Shown in pieces: positions 1-5,844 of a stretch of DNA of 6,626 nucleotides. How positions within the stretch are numbered: position 1 is the first letter of the stretch; the number at the start of each line of letters is the position of its first letter. Source of the DNA: Nitrospirota bacterium (GTDB taxonomy: Bacteria; Nitrospirota; UBA9217); assembly GCA_021788515.1 (NCBI GenBank), contig JAJYKN010000078.1, positions 1 through 6,626 of the forward strand, read 5' to 3'. Below the pieces are notes generated by a model. It made no database searches, was not told where the DNA came from, and saw only the letters and a list, made by a program, of their open reading frames with translations. The translations under genes and the position numbers were made by a program.

Positions 1-452
1 ATGCTTTGCGCTAAGAGTCCGAGGTCGAACACGGACCACGGCGTCAGGGTCCGATCCATGCAAAGATACGCCACAGCGGGCGCATAAAAGAAATGATAAT
101 TCATTTCCGAGAGATCCTTCAACGTTGTCTTGTCCAGGCAGACCCGCTCCAGCGTCATCGTGCGTTCGGCACGGAGCGACTCCATCCGCCCCTGGAGAAC
201 AAGGGGCCATTGCTTCGGTGCAGCAAGGTCGGGGCTTCGCTGCACGCAGTTTTTGAGGTTCTGCACGTAGGCCTCGCGCAACTTGTTCAAAACCCCGCCT
301 CCGGCGACGTAGATTTCCCATGGCTGCGTATTGGCCCACGACGGCGCCTTGAGCGCTGCCTCCAGGATCTTTTCGAGCGTCTTCCGGTCAACCGGGTCCG
401 GCTTAAAAGCGCGGACGGTAAACCGCCGTTTCAAAGCGTCAATGACTTCCAT
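1..452 (-). CDS. Nitroreductase family protein, N-terminal 150 residues (cut by window edge)
   Basis: The reading frame runs from ATG at 452-450 and leaves the window still open, so the C-terminal part is missing. The start is supported by a GGAGG Shine-Dalgarno (461-465 on the opposite strand) 8 nt upstream. The N-terminus has the pattern of the FMN-dependent nitroreductase superfamily: an RRFTVRAF segment (residues 9-16), then APSWANTQPWE (36-46), which in this fold forms part of the FMN pocket. A later stretch (about 118-150, NYHFFYAPAVAYLC) matches the central strand of the fold. Family members are usually about 170-230 residues, homodimeric, cytoplasmic, and use NAD(P)H to reduce nitro-aromatics, quinones or other electrophiles. 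The physiological substrate cannot be read from sequence. It lies 68 nt downstream of a small hypothetical gene on the same strand and is probably co-transcribed with it. The family call is secure; the substrate is unknown. Confidence 0.85.
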   Translation of the reverse strand, partial: MEVIDALKRRFTVRAFKPDPVDRKTLEKILEAALKAPSWANTQPWEIYVAGGGVLNKLREAYVQNLKNCVQRSPDLAAPKQWPLVLQGRMESLRAERTMTLERVCLDKTTLKDLSEMNYHFFYAPAVAYLCMDRTLTPWSVFDLGLLAQS

Positions 453-520
453 GCGAAGGTCCTCCCTTGCTCCCACCCTTGTGAGCGCTGCCTTTTGTGA
501 ATATTGAACGAGAACCCCAT

Positions 521-793
521 TCAAGCCGCCTCATGCGCAATTTGCATCAAGGACTCTATATTCTCCCATATTTTGGCCTGAGGGACATACCAGTCGGCGT
601 CAATTACGGTAATGGAGAGTTCCGACGTTTCGTGGTTCCATGTTCCCTGCAACAGTACGCCGTGATTCCGCGTGTCAACGTGCCAGGGGTTGCTTCCGGT
701 CACCACAGCTCCGTGGTCTCTCAAAGCTTTGAGTATGGCGTCTACCTTGGATTTGTTGACATTATCGAAGGTACGCATGCCGTAATTTCGCAT
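521..793 (-). CDS. Small conserved-looking hypothetical protein (90 aa)
   Basis: A 90-residue frame starts at ATG 793-791 with an AGGAG Shine-Dalgarno (801-805 on the opposite strand) 7 nt upstream. That favours this start over the internal Met6. The protein is soluble, with no signal peptide or membrane segment. It opens with a short YGMRTFDNV motif, followed by an amphipathic helix rich in Lys and Ala. The middle holds GSNPWHVDTRNHGVLLQGTW (residues 33-52), then a beta-rich stretch ending in DADWYVPQAKIWENI. The Trp, His and Asp content and the balanced composition look like a real small alpha/beta domain, not a shadow frame. No function is recognised. The nitroreductase gene follows in the same direction after 68 nt, suggesting a shared transcript. 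The divergent region upstream holds a possible promoter. Confidence 0.75.
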   Translation of the reverse strand: MRNYGMRTFDNVNKSKVDAILKALRDHGAVVTGSNPWHVDTRNHGVLLQGTWNHETSELSITVIDADWYVPQAKIWENIESLMQIAHEAA

Positions 794-835
794 GACGAAA
801 CTCCTGTGTACCTAAACCGGATCGGTTCTTTAAAA

Positions 836-862
836 ACTATATCATAAAATCCAGAATGCCAA
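836..862 (-). promoter_or_regulatory. Candidate sigma-70 promoter for the small hypothetical/nitroreductase operon
   Basis: Read on the minus strand, TTGGCA (862-857) and TATAGT (841-836) lie 15 nt apart, about 45 nt upstream of the ATG at 793. The hexamers are good but the spacer is 2 nt shorter than ideal, so the exact elements are uncertain. The segment is clearly AT-richer than the flanking coding DNA. Confidence 0.35.
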
Positions 863-873
863 CAGTATTTGTG

Positions 874-883
874 ATCAGCTGAT
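874..883. promoter_or_regulatory. Perfect 10-bp palindrome ATCAGCTGAT, possible operator
   Basis: ATCAGCTGAT is its own reverse complement. It lies in the divergent intergenic region, 11 nt upstream of the candidate minus-strand -35 box and about 100 nt upstream of the plus-strand -10. The position would suit a regulator of the minus-strand operon, but a 10-bp palindrome can arise by chance and no matching regulator is adjacent. Confidence 0.25.
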
Positions 884-918
884 AGGTCGGTCCATTTCAG
901 AAAGATTCGCAGGGGTGA

Positions 919-930
919 CGGAAATTTCCG
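919..930. promoter_or_regulatory. Perfect 12-bp palindrome CGGAAATTTCCG, possible operator
   Basis: CGGAAATTTCCG is a perfect 12-bp inverted repeat with an AT-rich centre, a form typical of dimeric regulator sites. It lies 54 nt upstream of the extended -10 of the kinase operon, between the divergent genes. A short CGCC-GGAA-GGCG hairpin (942-953) follows it. No regulator is identified. The longer reading frame from ATG 915 would place this element inside coding sequence, but that start is judged wrong. Confidence 0.3.
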
Positions 931-983
931 GAATAAGGATACGCCGGAAGGCGCATACTGCCCCTCACTTGCGCTCAAATTCA

Positions 984-992
984 TGCTACAAT
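984..992 (+). promoter_or_regulatory. Extended -10 promoter element for the two-kinase operon
   Basis: TGCTACAAT at 984-992 matches the extended -10 form (TG, one base, then TATAAT with one mismatch). No convincing -35 box is seen at the proper spacing, which extended -10 promoters can tolerate. Transcription would begin near 999, leaving a leader of about 36 nt before the GTG at 1035. This argues against translation starting upstream at ATG 915. Confidence 0.45.
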
Positions 993-1034
993 AAAAGGGA
1001 ATCTAACCTTCCAGCAGTAACGAGCGAGGAAACG

Positions 1035-2123
1035 GTGTCCACGATATCCGCCCAGGCAGTCAAAGAATACCTCGAATCCCTCTACGCCGGCAAGGTCGAT
1101 CTCCTCTCCATGACAGGACACGGTGCGCAGGAGGAGGGCGATGATCTCAAAGGCTTCGGCTACGGAGCGCCGCTGTTTCTCGAATACAAAGTGGCCAATG
1201 TGATTAAAAAAGCAGTGCTCGAAACCATGGCGCAGTCGTCCTTCGGGCATGATCACTTTTCAGACCGGGCCCAGACCATTCTCTGGGAGCATAGAGCGTT
1301 TAACAGTCTCCCTTGCCATGTTCGCTCCCTGGACAGCGGCGCGTTCCTTGATTCGGGACGGATGATCTCAACGGGGAAAACCGAGGAATTTTTTCTCCTC
1401 ACTGAGTTCATAACCGGCTCGGGATATTTTAAGGACCTGGAACGGATCCGCGACTCAGGGACAGCGACAACCGGGACCGATCTGAGCAGGGTGCAGGCTC
1501 TCGCGAACTACCTCGCAAGCATTCATGCGCGCAAACTCGATGCGCCGGCCCTCTATACCCGCCGCATCCGCGACCTTCTCGGCCACGGGGAATGCATCAT
1601 GGGACTGATCGACAATTACCCGGAAAGAGTCGACGGGATCGGCCCGGAGTTCCTCAAGATGATCGAGACAACCTGCGTCGAGTGGCGCTGGCGCATTAAA
1701 GACCGTTCTCACCGGCTGTGCTGCGTCCACGGCGACTTTCATCCCTGGAATATCCTGTTCCGCGAGAGCACGGACTTCACCGTACTGGACCGGTCACGCG
1801 GGGAATGGGGAGAACCCGCCGACGATATTGCCACCCTCTCCATCAACTATCTTTTCTTCTCGCTGCAGCGGTCCGGCAAGCTTGAGGGGGATTTCGAAAA
1901 AATGTACCGCCTGTTCTGGGAAACGTATCTTTCCAGAACCGATGATCGTGAAATGCTTGAAGTCATCGCGCCGTTCCTGGCCTGGCGCGGGCTGGTCATC
2001 GCAAGTCCGGTCTGGTACCCCCATCTCACGCCGCAGGTAAGAACATCAATATTCAATTTCATAAAAAATGTTCTGGCAGCGGAACAATTCGACTTCGAGG
2101 ACGTGAACAGGTATCTCCGATGA
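1035..2123 (+). CDS. Phosphotransferase of the aminoglycoside phosphotransferase/choline kinase fold
   Basis: The chosen start is GTG 1035, with GAGGA at 1026-1030 and the candidate -10 element at 984-992. It gives 362 residues. The frame stays open back to ATG 915, but that start would lie upstream of the promoter and adds a basic, low-complexity leader. The protein kinase-like fold is shown by the catalytic loop HGDFHPWN (residues 232-239; catalytic Asp234, metal-binding Asn239) and by the second metal-binding Asp252 in VLDRSRGEWGEPADD, equivalent to the DFG Asp. The N-lobe has a GFGYGAPLFLEYKV segment. Members of this fold phosphorylate hydroxyls of small molecules such as aminoglycosides, choline, homoserine or sugars. 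Nothing here points to antibiotic resistance in particular. The stop overlaps the next kinase gene by 4 nt (ATGA), so the two proteins are translationally coupled and may act in one pathway. The protein is cytoplasmic; the substrate is unknown. Confidence 0.82.
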   Translation: MSTISAQAVKEYLESLYAGKVDLLSMTGHGAQEEGDDLKGFGYGAPLFLEYKVANVIKKAVLETMAQSSFGHDHFSDRAQTILWEHRAFNSLPCHVRSLDSGAFLDSGRMISTGKTEEFFLLTEFITGSGYFKDLERIRDSGTATTGTDLSRVQALANYLASIHARKLDAPALYTRRIRDLLGHGECIMGLIDNYPERVDGIGPEFLKMIETTCVEWRWRIKDRSHRLCCVHGDFHPWNILFRESTDFTVLDRSRGEWGEPADDIATLSINYLFFSLQRSGKLEGDFEKMYRLFWETYLSRTDDREMLEVIAPFLAWRGLVIASPVWYPHLTPQVRTSIFNFIKNVLAAEQFDFEDVNRYLR

Positions 2124-2647
2124 GGGAACTGACAGGATTCGCCCTTTGGATAACAGGCATGCCGGCTTCCGGAAAAAGCTCGGTCGCGCAAGAGCTCGTA
2201 AAAAAAATGAGGGCATACGGTGTGCCCGTAGTCGTGCTGGAATCCGACAGAATGCGCGCAGTCTTGACTCCCCATGCAACATACGAGGAAGACGAACGGG
2301 ACCGCTTTTATCAGGCGCTGGTCTCAATCGGGGACATCATCGTGAGAAACGGCGTCAACGTCATTTTCGACGCTACGGCAAACAGGCGGGCCTACCGGGA
2401 GCGTGCCCGCTCGCTCATTCCTCGTTTTCTCGAAGTCTATGTTCAGTGCCCGCTTGAAGTTTGCATCAGCCGTGATCCCAAGGGTATTTACCGCAGTGCC
2501 AAAAAGGGGGAGACGTCCACTGTCCCGGGCTTGCAAAGCCCCTACGAACCTCCTCTGAACGCCGAAGTCTTGCTGGATTGCCGGAATCCGCCGGATGCAA
2601 GCGCGGAACAGATTTTAGATAAGCTAAAACAGCAGTTATACATATAA
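2120..2647 (+). CDS. P-loop kinase resembling adenylylsulfate kinase, substrate probably different
   Basis: This 175-residue protein starts at an ATG that overlaps the stop of the upstream phosphotransferase. Walker A is GMPASGKS (residues 13-20). The C-terminal half carries the adenylylsulfate kinase hallmark RDPKGIYRSAKKGE (118-131), followed by SPYEPP (140-145). This places it near the CysC/APS kinase branch. The APS-binding signatures are altered, however. The usual DGD after the first strand reads ESD (41-43). The FSxxDRxxNIRR motif is replaced by a YEEDERDRFYQAL segment (55-67). The FTGI lid motif reads VPGL (135-138). ATP-dependent phosphoryl transfer is likely; APS as acceptor is doubtful. 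Pairing with an APH-fold enzyme resembles the fused APH plus P-loop kinase proteins known in proteobacteria. Annotation pipelines would probably call it adenylyl-sulfate kinase, which I would treat as a family label only. Confidence 0.8.
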   Translation: MRELTGFALWITGMPASGKSSVAQELVKKMRAYGVPVVVLESDRMRAVLTPHATYEEDERDRFYQALVSIGDIIVRNGVNVIFDATANRRAYRERARSLIPRFLEVYVQCPLEVCISRDPKGIYRSAKKGETSTVPGLQSPYEPPLNAEVLLDCRNPPDASAEQILDKLKQQLYI

Positions 2648-2679
2648 ACAGTTTTTTCATCCCCATTTGCGAAACTCAT

Positions 2680-2708
2680 TTGACTGCCCCCCATCCCTCC
2701 GTTAGAAT
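2680..2708 (+). promoter_or_regulatory. Sigma-70 promoter 6 nt upstream of an ATG (predicted leaderless transcript)
   Basis: TTGACT (2680-2685) and TAGAAT (2703-2708) are separated by exactly 17 nt. Only 6 nt separate the -10 box from ATG 2715, so the expected transcription start coincides with the A of the start codon. No Shine-Dalgarno precedes the ATG: the upstream bases are pyrimidine-rich. Confidence 0.7.
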
Positions 2709-2714
2709 AACGCC

Positions 2715-3161
2715 ATGGGAAAAAAAGTGACATACGAGCGCTGGATTAATCTTTTTCTTCCGGACGGATGGACCGAACGCGAGGAAATGGGCTATATATT
2801 GATCGAGAAAGACGGATGGCCGGGAATGATTCAGCTCACGTTTATCGAGCGGGATGAACTGAAATTGCCGCCTGGTGAAGCAGCCCGGCTGCTCCTGGAG
2901 GACACTCTTGAGGAACGCGATGTCCCCTTCCCGCGCGAAGCAATAAAAGTCGAAGAGCGCAATGGTTTGGGAAGCGCCACCGTTGACTATACGTTTAAGG
3001 GGGAGGAGGAACCGACGCACTGGCGTATATGGTTTCTCGCAGACAAGACGCGCGCGCTCATGGCGGCGTACATCAGCAATCCGGAATACGACATCCCCGT
3101 TCTCGAGGAAGCAACAGGCATCATCGCCGACATCGAATTCATCCCGGCCACCAACGACTGA
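2715..3161 (+). CDS. Uncharacterised 148-aa soluble protein
   Basis: The product is a single-domain, acidic, soluble protein without signal peptide or membrane segments. The N-terminus has WINLFLPDGWTEREEMGYIL (residues 10-29), the 'LP.GW' opening seen in several small mixed alpha/beta domains of the PsbP/DcrB type. It continues with a beta strand (PGMIQLTFIERDE), a helix (PGEAARLLLEDTLEER), more strands (GSATVDYTF, HWRIWFLADKTRALMAAYI) and a closing helix-strand. This order fits such a fold, but the link is only an impression from the motif. I do not recognise a specific family and assign no function. The codon pattern and the out-of-frame Arg/Ser-rich translations support this frame as coding. 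It has its own promoter, so it is not simply the third gene of the kinase operon, although readthrough from 2647 is possible because no terminator is visible in the 67-nt gap. Confidence 0.75.
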   Translation: MGKKVTYERWINLFLPDGWTEREEMGYILIEKDGWPGMIQLTFIERDELKLPPGEAARLLLEDTLEERDVPFPREAIKVEERNGLGSATVDYTFKGEEEPTHWRIWFLADKTRALMAAYISNPEYDIPVLEEATGIIADIEFIPATND

Positions 3162-3182
3162 TCGGACGTTCTGACCCGTGGC

Positions 3183-3218
3183 AAAAAAAATCGTGCTGTT
3201 GTTCAGCACGATTTTTTT
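3183..3218. terminator. Bidirectional rho-independent terminator between convergent genes
   Basis: TCGTGCTG (3191-3198) pairs perfectly with CAGCACGA (3204-3211) around a 5-nt TTGTT loop. An A-tract (3183-3190) precedes the stem and a T-tract (3212-3218) follows it. Each strand therefore has a GC-containing stem followed by a run of U. It lies 21 nt after the stop of the 148-aa gene and 35 nt after the stop of the sigma factor gene on the other strand, so it can end both transcripts. Confidence 0.92.
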
Positions 3219-3253
3219 ATTTATGCGATTGTATTGCTTCCACCCGGAACGGC

Positions 3254-4627
3254 CTACACGTATTCCCTCAGCAGCTTGCTGCGTGCGGGGTGGCGCAGTT
3301 TCTTGAGCGCCTTGATCTCGATCTGCCGGATCCGCTCCCGGGTAAGATTGAAGTACTTGCCGACTTCTTCAAGCGTATGCTCGCTTCCTATGCCGATGCC
3401 GAAGCGCATCCGGATGATTTTTTCTTCCCGTTCCGTAAGCGACGAGAGCACTTCTTCAATGCGGCTGGACGCTTCGTTGTTTTCCAGCGTCTTGAAGGGA
3501 GATACGGATTTTTCGTCGATAATGACGTCCTTGAGCTCTTTTTCTTCGGACAAGATCGGCGTTTCTAGAGACACCGGCTCCTGGATCGCGCGAAGGATCT
3601 CATTGACCCTTACCGCCGAAAGCCCCATGATCTTCGACACTTCCTCGGGCGAAGGTTCTCTGCCCTTTTCGCGCATGAACTTGGTATAGATGCGGCTGAT
3701 GCGCGTGCTCTCTTCGATAAGGTGTACGGGCAGCCGGATCGTGCGCGCCTGGTCCAGGATAGCGCGGGTGATGCGCTGTCTGATCCACCACGTGGAATAC
3801 GTGCTGAATTTGGTGCCCTTGCCCGATTCGTACCGGTCGGCGGCCTTCATGAGCCCGATGTTGCCTTCCTGAATCAGATCGAGGAGGGTCAGCCCCCGGT
3901 TTACATACTTCTTTGCAATGGAGACAACCAGTCTCAGGTTCGCCTTGACGAGTTCATCTTTGGCATATTTCACCCGGATATCTTCATGCTCGATGCGCGC
4001 GACCATTTCCCTGAGGGCCGGCTCGTCGAGTCCGAGTTTTTCCAGCTCGGCAATATTCCCGCGCTCGGATTGTTTGGCTAATGTGGTAAGTTTCTTGAGC
4101 AGCTTCTCGATTTCGCGGAAGGAGAGGCTCATCTCGTTCAGCGTCGACGTCGCGCGCTCCATGTCACGGCGCGCAACCTGTCGTTTCAACCTGTTGTAAA
4201 GCCGCATGAAGTCCGCTTCATAGGAGTCCTTCCATTCGCCGGGATAGCGCAAAACGTCCTGGGACTTCACGAACCCCTGTTTGATGTTCGCTCCCAGTGC
4301 CAGGATCCTCGGGATAGCGAGAGGAGAACCCAAGGCGATCGACTTGAGCGCTCCTTTTCCTTCCTCAAGGATGCGCACATATTCCTGCTCCTCTTCTATC
4401 TTGAGCATGGGAAATCGTCCGACGTTCTTGAGGTACGTATCAACGAGATCGGCTCCCGCGCCGAGCTCCTCCGCAGCCTCTGCAATCTCTACCGGAGAGG
4501 GCTCTTCCTCCTCCTCCTCTTCTTCGGCGAGTTCCTCGGCGAGTTCCTCCAGCACATCCTCAGGCACCCCTTCGGGGTACTCAGGCTTTTCTTCTGATAA
4601 CGCCACCTTTGTCATAGAACTACCCAT
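3254..4627 (-). CDS. rpoD: RNA polymerase sigma factor, RpoD/SigA type (457 aa)
   Basis: The protein directs RNA polymerase to -35/-10 promoters. Region 1.2 is at about 61-90 (LVDTYLKNVGRFPMLKIEEE). A non-conserved segment follows at about 91-220. Region 2 is at about 224-305 and includes NLRLVVSIAKKYVNRG, DLIQEGNIGLMKA and KFSTYSTWWIRQRITRAI; Gln284 and Thr287 match the -10-reading residues of E. coli sigma-70. Region 3 follows at about 306-375. Region 4 is at about 385-457, and TRERIRQIE (429-437) contains the -35-contacting Arg430, Glu431 and Arg434. At 457 residues it is shorter than E. coli RpoD (613). Residues 1-55 lack a recognisable region 1.1 and hold an acidic tract with eight consecutive Glu (35-42). 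The start at ATG 4627 has only a weak AAAGG five nt upstream, and Met5 (4615) is an alternative. It could be the housekeeping factor or a close group 2 paralogue: promoter-reading residues do not distinguish these, and no dnaG neighbour is visible. Confidence 0.93.
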   Translation of the reverse strand: MGSSMTKVALSEEKPEYPEGVPEDVLEELAEELAEEEEEEEEPSPVEIAEAAEELGAGADLVDTYLKNVGRFPMLKIEEEQEYVRILEEGKGALKSIALGSPLAIPRILALGANIKQGFVKSQDVLRYPGEWKDSYEADFMRLYNRLKRQVARRDMERATSTLNEMSLSFREIEKLLKKLTTLAKQSERGNIAELEKLGLDEPALREMVARIEHEDIRVKYAKDELVKANLRLVVSIAKKYVNRGLTLLDLIQEGNIGLMKAADRYESGKGTKFSTYSTWWIRQRITRAILDQARTIRLPVHLIEESTRISRIYTKFMREKGREPSPEEVSKIMGLSAVRVNEILRAIQEPVSLETPILSEEKELKDVIIDEKSVSPFKTLENNEASSRIEEVLSSLTEREEKIIRMRFGIGIGSEHTLEEVGKYFNLTRERIRQIEIKALKKLRHPARSKLLREYV

Positions 4628-4655
4628 TCCTGCCTTTCAACTCTTCTTTCTTTTA

Positions 4656-4683
4656 ATTATATCAAAATTCATACTCAGGTCAA
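4656..4683 (-). promoter_or_regulatory. Near-consensus extended -10 promoter of the sigma factor gene
   Basis: On the minus strand TTGACC (4683-4678) and a perfect TATAAT (4661-4656) lie 16 nt apart, with a TG motif one base upstream of the -10 (TGATATAAT). The predicted transcript has a leader of roughly 20 nt before ATG 4627. The elements are those read by a sigma factor with the region 2.4 and 4.2 residues encoded by this same gene, so autogenous transcription is plausible. Confidence 0.85.
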
Positions 4684-4786
4684 ACTTTAATTTTTGCCTC
4701 GTCCCAGTTAAACCGGATGGGTCCGCTGCCATTCTATCGGAATATCTTCGTCTCATCAGAGGAAAGGCGACCGGCAAGGAAGCGTG

Positions 4787-4815
4787 TTTTCATCCAGTTT
4801 CATCTATGTTATACT
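4787..4815 (+). promoter_or_regulatory. Sigma-70 promoter 7 nt upstream of the TauE/SafE ATG (predicted leaderless transcript)
   Basis: TTTTCA (4787-4792) and TATACT (4810-4815) are separated by 17 nt, and a TG one base before the -10 gives an extended form (TGTTATACT). Seven nt separate the -10 from ATG 4823, so transcription should start at or next to the start codon. No Shine-Dalgarno is present. This also excludes the in-frame upstream ATG at 4784, which would precede the promoter. Confidence 0.65.
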
Positions 4816-4822
4816 GCCCGCC

Positions 4823-5800
4823 ATGGAAAACTTGTACGTTTTGTTTCCCATCTCCGGTGTAAAAACCTGGGTTTTCCTTCCGCCGCTCGTGTCGCTCGCG
4901 GTATCCACCTTTACCTCCATGGCAGGAGTATCCGGCGCGTTCATCCTGCTGCCGTTCCAGATGAGCGTCCTCGGCTTTACCAGTCCCGGCGTCAGCTCTA
5001 CCAATTTCGTTTACAACATCGTTGCGATTCCGAGCGGCGTGTATCAGTACTTCAAGGAAGGCCGCATGGCCTGGCCGCTGACCTGGGTGATCATCGTCGG
5101 CACCCTTCCGGGCGTTTTCATCGGCTACTACCTCAGGATCCTCTACCTCCCCGATCCGCGGGCCTTCAAGCTCTTTGTCGGTCTGGTGCTCCTCTACATC
5201 GGCAGCAGACTCTTGTACGAAACAACCGGCAAAGCTCAGGCGAGCAAGGCCCGGTTACGGGAGCTGGACAATAAATTCTCCGCGCGGGCAAAGCAAATTC
5301 GGGAGCTGCAGCACTCACAGGCGGCTGCCGGGCTTCCGCCCCACGCAGTTGTCAAGACCATCACCTTTAATCTCCACGTGATCGAATACGAGTTCTGGGG
5401 AGAGCGCTTCCGCTTCAGCGTTCCGGCCATGCTTCTGCTGGCCTTCCTCGTCGGAATCATCGGCGGGACCTACGGCATCGGCGGCGGTGCGATCATCGCG
5501 CCGTTCTGCGTTGCCGTATTCCACCTTCCGGTCTACACGGTAGCAGGCGCGGCCCTGTTCGGAACGTTCCTCACCTCGATCGTAGGCATCTTCTTTTACA
5601 GCGTCCTGCCTGCGGCAAACGGAGTCGCCGCCTCGCCGGACTGGCTGCTCGGTTTCCTTTTCGGCGCCGGGGGTTTTGCCGGCATGTATATCGGCGCACG
5701 GCTTCAGAAATACGTTCCCCAGAAGTTCATCAAGTTCATGCTGGGGTTCATGATCGTCTCTCTGGCGCTCAAGTACATCGTCCAATATTTTGCCGCGTAA
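4823..5800 (+). CDS. TauE/SafE (TSUP) family permease with a central cytoplasmic insert (325 aa)
   Basis: This is an integral inner-membrane protein of the TSUP family, whose members export or import sulfite, sulfoacetate, thiosulfate or other organosulfur/organic anions. Two DUF81-type half-repeats are visible: GVSGAFILLPF (residues 35-45) followed by GVSSTNFVYN in the first, and GTYGIGGGAIIAPF (215-228) in the second. About three to four hydrophobic helices lie in 16-131 and four more in about 199-322. Between the halves, residues about 133-198 form a hydrophilic stretch with a heptad-like charged helix (KARLRELDNKFSARAKQIRE) and an aromatic segment (IEYEFWGERFRF). Typical TSUP proteins are about 250 residues, so this loop explains the extra length. 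ATG 4823 is chosen because a promoter ends 7 nt before it. The gene is divergent from the sigma factor gene, with 195 bp between their starts. The transported substrate cannot be inferred from context. Confidence 0.88.
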   Translation: MENLYVLFPISGVKTWVFLPPLVSLAVSTFTSMAGVSGAFILLPFQMSVLGFTSPGVSSTNFVYNIVAIPSGVYQYFKEGRMAWPLTWVIIVGTLPGVFIGYYLRILYLPDPRAFKLFVGLVLLYIGSRLLYETTGKAQASKARLRELDNKFSARAKQIRELQHSQAAAGLPPHAVVKTITFNLHVIEYEFWGERFRFSVPAMLLLAFLVGIIGGTYGIGGGAIIAPFCVAVFHLPVYTVAGAALFGTFLTSIVGIFFYSVLPAANGVAASPDWLLGFLFGAGGFAGMYIGARLQKYVPQKFIKFMLGFMIVSLALKYIVQYFAA

Positions 5801-5844
5801 AACTCCTTGCAGATAATACGGTCTGTCACCCGGCTCATGCATGA

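Noticed and set aside
93..500. Plus-strand 135-residue open frame opposite the nitroreductase
   Set aside because: The minus strand encodes a recognisable nitroreductase with a good ribosome-binding site over the same span; the plus frame shows no motif.
900..960. Riboswitch-like leader (GNRA-type hairpin CGCC-GGAA-GGCG near a palindrome)
   Set aside because: It lies upstream of the predicted transcription start and does not match the cyclic di-GMP or fluoride riboswitch consensus that I compared.
915..1034. Forty-residue N-terminal extension of the phosphotransferase from ATG 915
   Set aside because: It would start upstream of the extended -10 element at 984-992, has no Shine-Dalgarno, and adds a basic, unfamily-like leader; GTG 1035 with GAGGA upstream fits better.
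4784..4822. Upstream in-frame ATG for the TauE/SafE permease
   Set aside because: The start would lie 3 nt ahead of the -35 box of the promoter that ends 7 nt before ATG 4823.
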